From the NCBI GenBank assembly GCA_963920635.1, contig OY987307.1:13841735-13905734 (forward strand): a stretch of DNA of 64,000 bases, in the 5' to 3' direction. This stretch comes from Pseudeuparius sepicola. Taxonomy: Eukaryota > Arthropoda > Insecta > Coleoptera > Anthribidae. The notes beneath the pieces are model-generated. The model had not been told where the DNA came from. It searched no databases and saw only the letters and a program-made list of their open reading frames with translations. A program made the position numbers and the translations under genes. Below, piece after piece: positions 42,747 through 53,901 of this stretch (position 1 is its first letter; each line of letters opens with the position of its first letter).

Positions 42747-45032
42747 GATTTCAGCGATTATTTCCCTCATACTGCTTGCATCCAGTAAGGTAGCTCCTTC
42801 CATAAAAATCCAACAAATGATATGCCTCTGCTAGTGATAATTTGCACTAGTGCAATTACCGGTAAAGTTTGTGTGTTTCACACTGTTCTAAATTATGCAG
42901 CTTATAAATTATGTTGCGGTATTATTAAGCATTATATCAATGAATTTATATAACTTTTACATTGCTAAATTCTTGTTATTTAGACCTCCGCCTCCGTTTA
43001 AATTTATGACACATTCAGAAAATAAACCAACGTTGACAGGGTGTAGGTATAATCGCATTTGCCTTGGATACCCAAGCGTCATGTTTGTTTACTCGAACGC
43101 TACAGTCGAAGCTGTCAATAAACTCGTTCAAAATGAGTCGTTTTGGAAATGTAAACATAGAAAAGATCAATACAGAAATTATTAAATCGTATTCGTGAAA
43201 TAATCTCCACAAATACCACTCGTGCCGGAAATTTTTCTAGATAATTTTATTCTCAAGCCCTATTTTGCCCATTAGCAAAACCACTAGTACAAATTGGGCT
43301 TTTATTTTCAGAGATAAAATCAGAAAATAAAAGCCCAATTTATACTCGTGATCTTTCTAGGCAAAATAGCGCTTTCGAAAAAATTATCGATAACATTTCC
43401 GGCACTAGTGATATTACATACGAAAATTTTTTGAATTGCCATGACAACGAAGCAAAAAACGAGCCTCTGATTGGTCAGAAAAGGTAGGTATGGAATTTTC
43501 GTATGTAATATCACTAGTGCCAGAAATTTTATCGAAAATTCCATACCTACCTTTTTTGACCAATTATAGAGGTTCGTTTTTTGCTTCGTTGCCATGGCAA
43601 TTCAAAAAAATTTCCGGAAATATTCTCACTTGCTCTAGGCAGCAGGAGGTTTCATGTCGACAAGGTACAACCAATAAAACACAAGCATTTCTTAACGTTG
43701 CTATGGCAACTTGTGTATTTTTTCGGAAATCACCCTCCCATAAGCACCTAGCTGTAAGATTAATAAGTGGAAATCTCCCTCCTATACAACAATAACACCA
43801 GTCACCATATGTCACCAATTTAATTGTATTTTCAAATAGTTTTGACATGAAATTTTCGTACCGAATCTCCCGTGAGCATGAATTAAAATTCCGGAAATTT
43901 TTTCTCGGTTGCGAATTTTTCAAGAAAATTTACAAAGAATTCGCATCTCGAAACAAATTTCCGGAAATAATTCATGCTCTAGGGAGATTATATAAGTGAT
44001 AATTTTTTCGAAAGCGCTATTTTGCCTAGAAAGATCACGAGTATAAATTGATAAAATTTTATCAGAAAATAAAAGCCCAATTTGTACGAGTGGTTTTGCT
44101 AATGGGCAAAATAGGGCTTGAGAATAAAATTATCTAGAAAAATTTCCGGCACGAGTGGTATTTGTCGAGATTATTTCACGAATACGATTTAAGAGGGGGT
44201 TGCCGACAGCGAAAGTGACGTTAGATTTCGTATTTTTTTAAGTTGTATAGCATAAAATCTAATAACATTTTACCTGGCAAAAATTTAGTACAAACATATC
44301 TGTCTTCATTTTAATCATAAGATCCTACAAGCAGTGTTTTTTTATAGGTTATGAAAACGTTGGGAAAAATAATAATTCCAGTGCATATGCTTTTAAGATC
44401 TTATGATAAAAATGAAGACAGAGATGTTTTTACTAAATTTTTGCCAGGTAAAATGTTATTAGATTTTATGCTATACAACTAAAAAAAATACGAAATCTAA
44501 CGTTACTTTCGCTGTCGGCAACCCCCTCTTAATAATTTCTGTATTGATTTTTTCTATGTTTACATTTCCAAAACGACTCATTTTGAAGGAGTTTATTGAC
44601 AGCTTCAACTGTAGCGTTCGAGTGAACAAACATGACGCTTGGGTATCCAAGGCCTACTGTAACTGCCCTGTCGGCGTTGGTTTATTTTCTGAATGTGTCA
44701 TAAATTTAAACGGAGGCGGAGGTCTAAATAACAAGAATTTAGCAATGTAAAAATTATATAAATTAATTGATATATATAAATACCGCAACATAATTTATAA
44801 GCTGCATAATTTAGAACAGTGTGAAACACACAAACTCTAAGAAGTAGGTACTTGTTTGTATTCAACAGATTCGCGGTTGCTAAGCAGCGAAGTGATAATT
44901 TGCACAAGTGCAATTACCGGTAATTGCATTAGTGCAAATTATCGCTAGCAGAGGCATATCATTGGTTGGATTTTTATGGAAGAAGCTACCTTATTGGATG
45001 CAAGCACTATGAGGGAAATGATCGCTGAAATC
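42747..45032. repeat. Large nested palindrome (fold-back element)
   Basis: The left arm, from 42747 (GATTTCAGCGATTATTTCCC) to about 43420, recurs inverted from about 43985 to 45032. A second, inner palindrome at 43432-43605 has arms around TTGCTTCGTTGCCATGGCAA. Arm similarity is high but not perfect, with small indels. The right arm is interrupted by a TTAA-flanked MITE and has extra sequence at about 44838-44890. Paired antisense ORFs in both arms simply reflect the symmetry. Confidence 0.85.
44193..44528. mobile_element. TTAA-target MITE (piggyBac type), 336 bp
   Basis: Begins GAGGGGGTTGCCGACAGCG and ends with its inverse. The terminal inverted repeats extend roughly 140 bp with few mismatches. 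It is flanked by TTAA at 44189-44192 and 44529-44532. The other arm of the surrounding palindrome has a single TTAA at 43182-43185 and no insert, proving the empty site. Confidence 0.9.
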
Positions 45033-45294
45033 CTACTCTCTTAGTTACGTCCTAGTTACGCTAAACCAATATTGTGGCAGCTAAAACTGATAACCCGACA
45101 ACTTCTTCACATTACCAAATTTAATATAGGACTAGAATATATGTTTTCAGTTAATACATTGATCTTTAAATATCTATTAGCACAAAAAACATATTCAGAA
45201 CCGAAAGTTCAATCTAAATGACAGCTAGCTGTCAAACTAACTATTCGCCAGTTGTTAAATTCTCTTTTTAAATACAACTCGTGCTATGCCTAAT

Positions 45295-45440
45295 AATAGA
45301 TAATACTTTTCATTAATTTATCACTCATTATAATCCCAATGCTAAGAAAATACCACTCCTGTGGCGCAGTCGTTGTATGTTCAGCTTTGGGATTATAATT
45401 ACTAAAATTAACGAAAGGTATTATCGATAATAGGCAGACC
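45295..45440. repeat. Imperfect hairpin, short MITE
   Basis: CCTAATAATAGATAATACTTTTC and the following AATCCCAA arm at 45290-45350 pair with TTGGGATTATAAT...AAAGGTATTATCGATAATAGG at 45396-45436. Confidence 0.55.
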
Positions 45441-47295
45441 ACTTGTTATATTACCCCTGAAATATATTTTTATTTTTTGTGTTTTGGGACTGACAAAATG
45501 CTTTGGTCGACGTCTGGGTTGAATAACACATTCATTTTAGATTTCAACAATAAAATAAAAGTAAAATAAAAGTATAGAAAACCGCATTAAAAAGCATAAA
45601 ATGTTGTTTAGAATCGCGATTGCTTTACGTCGATGACTGCAAGCTAGCAATGTATCTGACAAGTATAATATGTAGAACCTGCACACATAACAATATATAG
45701 GCATAGAAAGATGACAAATTGTACAAAAAAAGTTAGTGGCTAAAACCTAAAATTTTCGAAATCTCCAAAATCGAGGTTTCGAATTCCTAAAAAGCAATTT
45801 TTACACTCGCCAGTTGAATTGTCGGTTTCTGTCCTAGCATATGGACATTTCCAATTAAAATTTCTACTTTTTAAGAAGTTTTGTATCAAAACCATTTTAT
45901 TTGGTCGAATAACTATGCCGTTATAGCGACTGTTTATACGAGTTAAATTTTAGTTAATTTGTGTGTTCGACTCTCTAGGATATAATAGATACCTATTAGT
46001 TATTAACTTTTTTCTTTACCTAGCTCCCTGTAATAAACAAATTCATATAAAACTATGGCATCCTACACGTTTTAGTAAGTCCGCATTCTCAACTTGGAAC
46101 TGCAGTTCTGGATTTATTAAAGAAACCAACTATGACTAAATCGTCGATTTTCGCATTTCCACTCATATTTACTTCCACGATCGAATGAACGAACTTTGAA
46201 CATTAAGTAAAAAATTACTTCAGCATCTTTGTTTTTTGTGCTTTATGAGAATATATCTTTCTACATTCTTATATGAAATGTCAAGTCAAACTGGAATGAA
46301 TATCAAGTCAAAGTGAACGACAACATTGCACTAACCTAGCCATCTGTCTGGTATATTATGCCCGGTTTTCTATCTATATAGTAGCATCGGTAGATTAAAG
46401 CAAAAACACGTTTAGAACAAAGTTTTAAACCACAGTCAAATATTTAAAAGGAAGAGAAAGCGGCAATTAGATCACTTAAATCAGATAGAACAATAGAATA
46501 GAAATATGACCAGCAGATAATTGAAATGCAACTGTCATTAGAGAAAACTATATGTATGTTAATAAATGAAATGAAACAATTTACACGAGTATAAACAAAG
46601 ATCCTGCTACTTCAATAGAAACTAGAATATACGAGACACTCTATAAATACCGCGAACAAATGACATAAAAACAAAGGACTGGTTTACACAAAATACGCAA
46701 AACTAACATTCCTCTTTGCCCCGTTGTATCCATGTCATTCGTTGGCAAATTATTATTAACTTAAAATTGTTCATTCATTCAAACAGTCTTATAATCAACA
46801 TATTTTTAGGAAAAATTTCCATCAATTTTTCAATCAGCATCTTAGCTAGCGTCGATGTGGTCAATCTTTTTACAATAATAATTGTTCCTGTAGAATAATC
46901 ATAGAATTGTGTGGGCTACGTCCCAACCAGTTCTCAAAAAAGTATGAAATAAGCTGCAAATTAAAAACAACGTTTTTTATTCAAATGAAAATTAAATATT
47001 TCTAAAACCAACCTGCATGTTTCTCGGAAAAAGTACAAATAATTATTGCAACTTGGATGCTATTATAAATGATGGGAAAATTGAAAATGTAAGTTCTTTT
47101 AAATATATTTGGGTATGACAGTAGTTGATTTAAAATTAAAGTTTGAGAGTTTTTATGAGTATATTTTGTTAAAGATATCTAAAAAATAAATTATTTACAA
47201 CAAATTTTAGGATGGTAATTAACTGTTTATATTAGGAAAGTAATATACAGGCTGTTTCAAAACTATGCGGCACCTTTTCAGGGGCGTACTTTACT
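45441..47295. other. No gene recognised
   Basis: AT-rich, with the inverted partner of the 27.06-27.26 kb repeat at about 46075-46195. No coding motifs. Confidence 0.4.
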
Positions 47296-47299
47296 CGTT

Positions 47300-47690
47300 A
47301 AAATAAGACGAAAAGTTCATATTAACATGGGTCCAAAAGCTCTTCGTTAAGAAGATACAGGGTGATTAAACTTTCAAAAAAATATCGATTTTTGTTTATA
47401 CCTTCCAAACCAATAAGAATATTTAAACCAAATTTGGTACACAATAATACTATCATACGGTGACATAATAAATGCTAATATCAGGTCTTTATATTCAAAT
47501 GGAATGGCAGTAGGAGTATTTAATTTTTGTAACCAGTAAGGCACAAAGGCATAAAAAAATAATAGCCTAATGAACCTAAAGATTGTTAATTAATATTTTT
47601 TTGAAAGTTTAATCACCCTGTATCTTCGTAACGAAGAATTTTTGGACCCATGTTAATATAAACTTTTCGTTTTATTTTAAGAGCAATGGC
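47300..47690. mobile_element. Fold-back MITE, CAGGGTGATTAAACTTTC core
   Basis: Arms at 47300-47400 and 47595-47690 are near-identical inverted copies. The segment immediately to the left (about 47250-47310, GTTTCAAAACTATGCGGCACC) reappears inverted at about 56115-56170, so the family is dispersed. Confidence 0.75.
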
Positions 47691-48446
47691 ACTTCAAATA
47701 GTACAGATAAACGCACGGAATTCCGCTAGCTTTCTACCGTATACTTTACAATGGAATTAGTCCCAGGACGTCCACCAAAAATGCAAAACGAAATTTGAAA
47801 CTTCAAAATCTATCTCCTCTGTTATACGTAAACTGATTTCTGTCAAACCCGTCTCAAACTGTGGCAAAAATGTAGGTCTACGATTCGTATGGACAATTTT
47901 TTTGTTTTTAATTGTAGGTTTTTAATGGTAACAAAAATACTCCTTCAAATACTCCCGAGAAAATGAAACGGTAGCATTTTTGTAAATTTTACAAGTACCA
48001 ACAATGTTTTTTTAAAAAAAATTTCATACGAATTGCTCCATCTATTAGTTATATTTTGGTAAAAAAATCGAATTTTTGGAACTGAAAATAAAAAAGTAGA
48101 TCGACTTCTAGAAAAACACTGCAAAGCCGAAATCAATATGAATACACCGAATTTCCCCGTGCCCCCACTCCTGCCCTCTCCTCAAGCGAGTTTCCGTAGA
48201 GGGGACACTAAATAGACAAAGATAGGTACAATATGTTCGCCGTCGCACTCTTGTTTCCGCTTATCGTATTTTACAAGCTTTTTTATTTAACTTCACCTGT
48301 TAGTGTAGGTCGAATCTTGCAAGCCGAATTAGAACCACTTCCTGACATTCGATTGAGCTGAAATTTTGCATACACCTTTAGTTCCGGTGACAATGCAATA
48401 TGCAATACTCAATATTGTAATACTTTCTACTTTCTAATACTTAATA

Positions 48447-48665
48447 TGGGTATCAAATGAAAGGGCTTGAGAAGTAGAAAACGCTAAAGTTAGTGAGATC
48501 ACACTAAATGCAATAAGGCCGCCACTCGAAGATGGCGGATTACATTTTTTCTTTTCAACCCCCTGAATATCGGTATCAAATGAAAGGGGTTGACGAGTAC
48601 AAAATAATAAGATAAGTGACGTCATACTAAATCCAATATGGCGGACTAAATTTCTTTACCACTCT
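48447..48665. repeat. ~115-bp tandem duplication
   Basis: Two units beginning GGTATCAAATGAAAGGG, each followed by a GACGTCAT/GATCACAC stretch and an ATGGCGGA word. Confidence 0.65.
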
Positions 48666-48701
48666 CCTGATATGGGAATTAAATATGTACTAAAAAGCAC
48701 A

Positions 48702-49176
48702 AAATAAAATAAAAGATAAAAACCTTTTTAAAAACAAGCTTTTATTTAAGCCATGTACTTAAACGAATAAAATGAAATAAATCATGTACTACATCGAATA
48801 GAATAAAATAAAATAAGTCTAGGTTTTTGTTAGAATAATTTAGTGCCAAATTGCACCAAGTTCTTGTAATTTAAAAAGCTTGTCGCGAGAAATGTTCATA
48901 GAAAGTAGGTACCAATTAATTTTAATATACAGTGATTGGTTGATAAGCAAGTACCTACTTGCCAAAGTATGTATTTTCTTTAGAATTCGCGCGACTAGCT
49001 TTTTGATTTACAAAAATTTGTCGCAATTTGGCATTGAATTTAACGAAAACCTAGATTTATTTTATTTTATTGCTTTTAGTAGATACATGACGTAGGTATT
49101 TTATTTTATTCGTTTTAGTACATTACTTAAATAAAAGTTTGTTTTTAAAAAGGTTTTTTATCTTTTATTTTTTATT
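48702..49176. mobile_element. Palindromic MITE of ~475 bp
   Basis: The left arm from 48702 (AATAAAATAAAAGATAAAAACC) is mirrored by the right arm ending near 49176. The arms contain AAAACCTAGA and AAGCTTGTCGCG/CGCGACTAGCT pairs around a loop near 48930. Confidence 0.7.
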
Positions 49177-50020
49177 ATCTACAATAGTTATCTAGCCTAA
49201 TCTTGATTGAAGGCTTCTATAGGCTGAATTTGATGTTTCTAAAATTCTTCCGGATGGAATTTACAAGTATATAAAACCATAAATGCAATATTTTAAATTT
49301 TGGTTGTGTTAGTTCGTCTGTGTACAGGGTGATCATTTTTATACGCCCAGCCTCTCTTAGTGGAAAACGGTCGAAGATATGGAGATATTATATATGGGAG
49401 ATGATATAGGGTATATAAAGGAATAAATTGGCCCCATGTAGCGACTCTGCTAATACGACGCTAGGCGTCGCATTGCGGCGCCAAGAAATATTTCTTCCCA
49501 CCAACATACCATTTTTGTTACATCATTCAAAATCCCTTAGTTTAGTTTATTCATTTACACACTGCCCTAAAAAAGGGTAAAAATTAACAACCCCTATTAA
49601 TTTTTTTGCTCGAATTTTTTTGTGGGTCATTTTTACGTATAACAAAACTATGATTTGTGTAGCCCTTTTATTATGGACCTATCATTTTGGGCATCTACTG
49701 TAACATTTTTTTATCCCGAAGCTGAATTGTTGTTACCTGATATTTTTGTTTTTTTAATGTTCAATAATAGTACATTATACACTTAGGTTGAGAAGTGAGC
49801 CATTATTTACCGAGCGCGTAGCGCCGAAGGATATAATATGCGAGGTAAATAATGGCCTTCTCAACCGAAGTGTCTATAGATTTTTTTTACTACTAACATT
49901 GAAATATTGCCACATTTTACATATTTGATTAAATTTTTTCAAATACTTCGAAAGCCTGGGAGTTCATTTGTCAAGCTGATAAAATGAAAATAATTTTTAA
50001 ATGTCATATATAGAAAATGG

Positions 50021-52266
50021 TGTCACGTCAACTGGACGCGGGAAATAGGACGCGCGACAACTGGACGCGGATAATTGGACGCGCGGCAATTGGACGTGTG
50101 CGACATTTGGACGCGCGAAAATTGGACGAATATGACAATTGAACGCGTACGACAATTGGACGCGACAATTAGTAGGTTTCTTTCTGAAAAAAAAAATTCA
50201 AGTTCAAATAAACACGAAATTGGCAAGTCAAATAAATGGCGAATTATCATCAAACAATGGTTTATTCGGCTAATACAAAAATATTTGTTTAAATTCTTTT
50301 GATTGAAGTAATCAATTTTGTCAGTTATAAATATACATTTGTTTTAATATAATAACATATTATAATAGCACATACATAATAATTTTTATACATATTATTA
50401 GGTATGTTGGAATTGAAAACTATATGCGATACCCCGTAAATACTCTAACACTGGTCTATTTGCGTAATCCGCCATCACTGTTTGTATTTTCTGAGCCGTG
50501 TCACGATAAACTTTCTTTCTGGGTTGTTCCTGTCCTGCGATGCATTGTTCAATTTTCACCCTGTTCCGGCTTTCTTCTTTTTTCAACGCATGAATGAACT
50601 TCCAAATGGATGGATGTGTCGCCTGAACAATGGAAGAAAAGCTGTTATGCCAACCTTCAACTGCATTATTTGTTCGTGGGATATCCTCCAGGGCCAGATC
50701 ATAGACGTTCCACAAACTGATGGCAAACAGTGGTGATCTTCGACGGTTTCGCCTGTCCGTACGGCCTATCCAAGTACCTTCAAAGTAATTAATAACTGGC
50801 AACAATAGTTCCTTGTTCTCTAAGTAAAATTGGCTTTCGACGACGTCATAAAAAGCTCCGATGACATCATTTGGAGGAACGAAGGCCAGCGCTGCCAATA
50901 ATCTTAATTGCAATGCAAATTCCGGTTCTTCACTATATCTTCTCTGGAGCCCAGATTGTTGTATCTGTCTCCATATAGACTGCGTAAAATGAAAGAAGCA
51001 ACCACGAACGGCGGTCTGGGGAAATTCTTCAGAAAAGGCATTTATGGCCGCCCTTTCAAAATCAACCATAACTGAAGAGGGTCGGAGTCCTGGTTGTAGC
51101 GATTTCAATGCTTGAAGAAGACGGCTATAGGTGCTCTGAGTCTTGTTCGGCAGAAGGGCATACACAGTTGGTATAACATTGTTGTACTGAACCCCGTGAA
51201 TGGTATAAAGTTGTGCAAACAAAGCAGGTGACGAAGAAAATGTCCCGTCGGCATACCAGTGGTTACAGTGACCCATGTATTCTAAATTTTGTGTTCTTGA
51301 AAATAGGAGAATCCGATCATCACTTGGACCACTCTCAAATAGCAGAAAGGGTTCACCATTGATGGTAATATAATCACTGGGAAGGCTGAGTTCTGTTAGC
51401 GAACGTGGATTTGGCGGGACATTTTCCGCTCTGTTCCGCACGCGTTGAACAGTTCTCTTTAAACTAACAACGGGAGGCAATTGTGCTGAGACTGCAGGTG
51501 ATACATTCTCGGATATACTGGCAATTACTGCTTGTGTAGATAGATCAACCTGCTTTGCCATTTCCTTCATTTCGGTAACTGCAGTTTTCGCTTGAACTCT
51601 GGCAGCATCGGCAACATGGAGGTGATGGGGGTGCTGTGGACTATTTCTTGGTTAATCGTGTGTACTCTTCCTCGGCAGTGATTTTTGTTGCAGTCGGAAC
51701 ATTTCCAAATAATCTTTTCGCCTATTGTTCGCTCTCTCTTGTGAAGATAACCATTGTGCAACAACATGGGGTTTCCCCTTTCGCTCGTCACAAACTGGAG
51801 AACCATCTTTACTTTGCACAGGATGCGAAGGTTTTAATGCCAAAGGGGTAGGTTACCTCAGTTTTATATAAAAAAATATAGGGATTACCAAAAATATAGG
51901 ATTAATTTAAAATATTATTTACCTACCTACCACTCGACACTATGAATAATAAAGGGATTACCGAAGAGAAAGGATTAATTTAAAATATTATTTACCTACC
52001 TACCATTTGAGCGTTTTCACAAATCATTTGAAAATTATTCTGGGCCAATTAAGATAATTTATGATTATATTAACATAATTGTTTTTCGTAAATCCAAGAA
52101 TCTTGCGTCCGGATCTCGTCGCGTACAATTGTTATACACGCCCAATTGTCGTACACGTCCAATTCTCGCGCGTCCAAATGTCGCACGCGTCCAATTGTCG
52201 CGCGTCCAATTATCCGCGTCCAGTTGTCGCGCGTCCTATTTCCCGCGTCCAGTTGTCGTATATCCA
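50021..52266 (-). mobile_element. FLYWCH-MULE DNA transposon (MuDR/Phantom type), 2.25 kb
   Basis: The terminal inverted repeats (about 50028-50170 and 52100-52260) are arrays of a 15-bp unit, GACAACTGGACGCGC and variants. They flank a MULE transposase on the minus strand. A probable target duplication of 10 bp with one mismatch borders it: TAGAAAATGG at 50011-50020 and TAGAAAATTG at 52267-52276. It lies inside the loop of the outer fold-back element. Confidence 0.85.
50398..51806 (-). pseudogene. MULE transposase with FLYWCH zinc finger, one frameshift
   Basis: 51806-51567 encodes a FLYWCH finger (GNPMLLHNGYLHKRE, then WKCSDCNKNHCRGRVHT, with its C-C and the start of the H-x-H end). The remainder (51570-50398, 390 residues) carries the MULE domain: YADGTF with the first Asp, SSVMVDFERAAINAF with the second, the GCFFHFTQSIW helix, and a NAVEGWHNSF block with the catalytic Glu region. 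A one-base slip in the C5 run near 51625 separates the two, so this copy is probably inactive unless that is a sequencing error. The element's own ends flank it closely. Confidence 0.85.
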
Positions 52267-53007
52267 TAGAAAATTGTTCATTAGTTACCTAGGTTTTTTT
52301 TATTATCATTATTTACCTAGGGAGAGAAATATTACTTCTCATTAGAGGAATGAGGTAAATAATGTTGATTTCTCAGGTTAGTAGTAAAAAAAATAATTAA
52401 ATTGTTTGACGCCCGTCTACTATGAATTTTTACTTGATTTTCTGTAGTCAGGGGAATGGCATTTATCATGAAATTATTTTTTGTAGGAAAAATATTGTGT
52501 TTTCGAGAAAAAATGTACAGGGAAAAAAGTTTCTTAAATAAAAGGGCTACGCAAATCATATTTTTGTTATACGTAAAAATGACCCACAAAAAAATTCGAG
52601 CAAAAAATTAATAGGGGTTGTTAGTTTTTACCCTTTTTAGGACAGTGTGTAAATGAATAAACTACCCTAAGGCGTCTTCCAGTAAGTAGATAACAAATAC
52701 CAAATTTCAAATTTTTAAGTAGCGCCGTTATTGAGATATAAATAAAAAATATTTGGGTCACCCTGTAGACCCGAATAACTTGGCAAGGAAAGCCCAAATC
52801 GAAAAATTTTATATGAAAGACCCCCTTAAAACCACCTGCCGAACACCCCTTTAAAGTATTTATTATACATTCTGACTCACCCTGTATAATATCTCCATAT
52901 CTTTGACCGTGTTCCACCAAGAGAGGCTGGGCCTCTAAAAATGATCACCCTGTACTTTTTTTGTAGGAAAAATCAAACATAAAATTTTTATAAATGGTAT
53001 TTTCAAG

Positions 53008-53897
53008 TACAGGGTGGTTCATTATAAATTGACACCCCCTTAACTTGCTAGTTTTTGAGGTTAGAAAAAAGTTTTTTACAAAAGTTTTAGATACTAATAC
53101 AAAGTTTTTTGTGACGCTATTGGACCGTGTACGGTGTGTTCTAGAAAGCCGTGGCAGACATAACTTATGTTTTTTTAAATGGAACACCCTATATTATTTT
53201 GCATTTTTGAAATCTGCTCATCAATTTGCAATTAAAATGATATTAAACTTTGTGGCATTATCTTTTTCCGTTTTTGAAAAATTCCGTTTTCAAATTTTAT
53301 ACTAAATTTATTTAACTGGAATTTGTGGATCTCGCGATAAAGATAGATGATCGATGTAATAACAAAAAATATTTGTTTTAAACAAGAGAGTAATATAGTG
53401 AAACTCCAAAATGTTTAGGAGCCTTTTCAAATTTTACTGATTATATTCTAGAAATAAAGAATTTCAGGAAAATCGTAAAAGCTCCTAAACATTTTGGAAG
53501 TTTCACTACGTTACTCTCTTGTTTAAAACAAATATTTTTCGTTATTACATTGATCGTCTATCTTTATCACGAGATCCATAAATTCGAGTTAAATAAATTG
53601 AGTATAAAATTTGAATACGGAATTTTTCAAAAACGGAAAAAGATAATGCCACAAAGTTTAATATTATTTTGATTGCCTTGATGAGCAGATTTCAAAAATG
53701 CGAAAATATATAGGGTGTTCCATTTAAAAAACATAAGTTATGTCTGCCACGGCTTTCTAGAACACACTGTACACGGTCCCCCCATAGCGTCACAAAAAAC
53801 TTTGTATTTATCTAAAACTTTTGTCAAAAACTTTTTTTTCTAACCTCAAAAACTAACAAGTTAAGGGGCGTGTCAATTTATAATGAACCACCCTGTA
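53008..53897. mobile_element. 890-bp near-perfect palindrome (fold-back MITE)
   Basis: Arms of about 410 bp (53008-53420 and 53480-53897) are inverted copies around a loop of about 55 bp. The ends read TACAGGGTGGTTCATTATAA. CAAG flanks both sides (53004-53007 and 53898-53901), a possible 4-bp target duplication; TA is the alternative. Confidence 0.85.
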
Positions 53898-53901
53898 CAA
53901 G

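Larger units (their letters stand above)
49323..52955. mobile_element. Outer fold-back element split by a MULE
   Basis: The left end (TACAGGGTGATCATTTTTA) and right end are inverted copies. Inner stretches (AGGGCTACRCAAATCATA, GACCCACAAAAAAATTCGAG) at about 49590-49675 and 52540-52620 pair likewise. An internal hairpin pair around GGTAAATAAT lies at 49790-49880 and 52310-52370. Confidence 0.75.

Noticed and set aside
43015..43212. Pairs of similar ORFs at 42.9-43.2 kb and 44.5-44.9 kb as a gene duplication
   Set aside because: They are the two arms of the same palindrome read on opposite strands, with no recognisable protein.
49323..53901. CRISPR-like array from the regular GGACGCGC repeats
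   Set aside because: No unique spacers, eukaryotic context, and the array occurs as inverted termini of a MULE.
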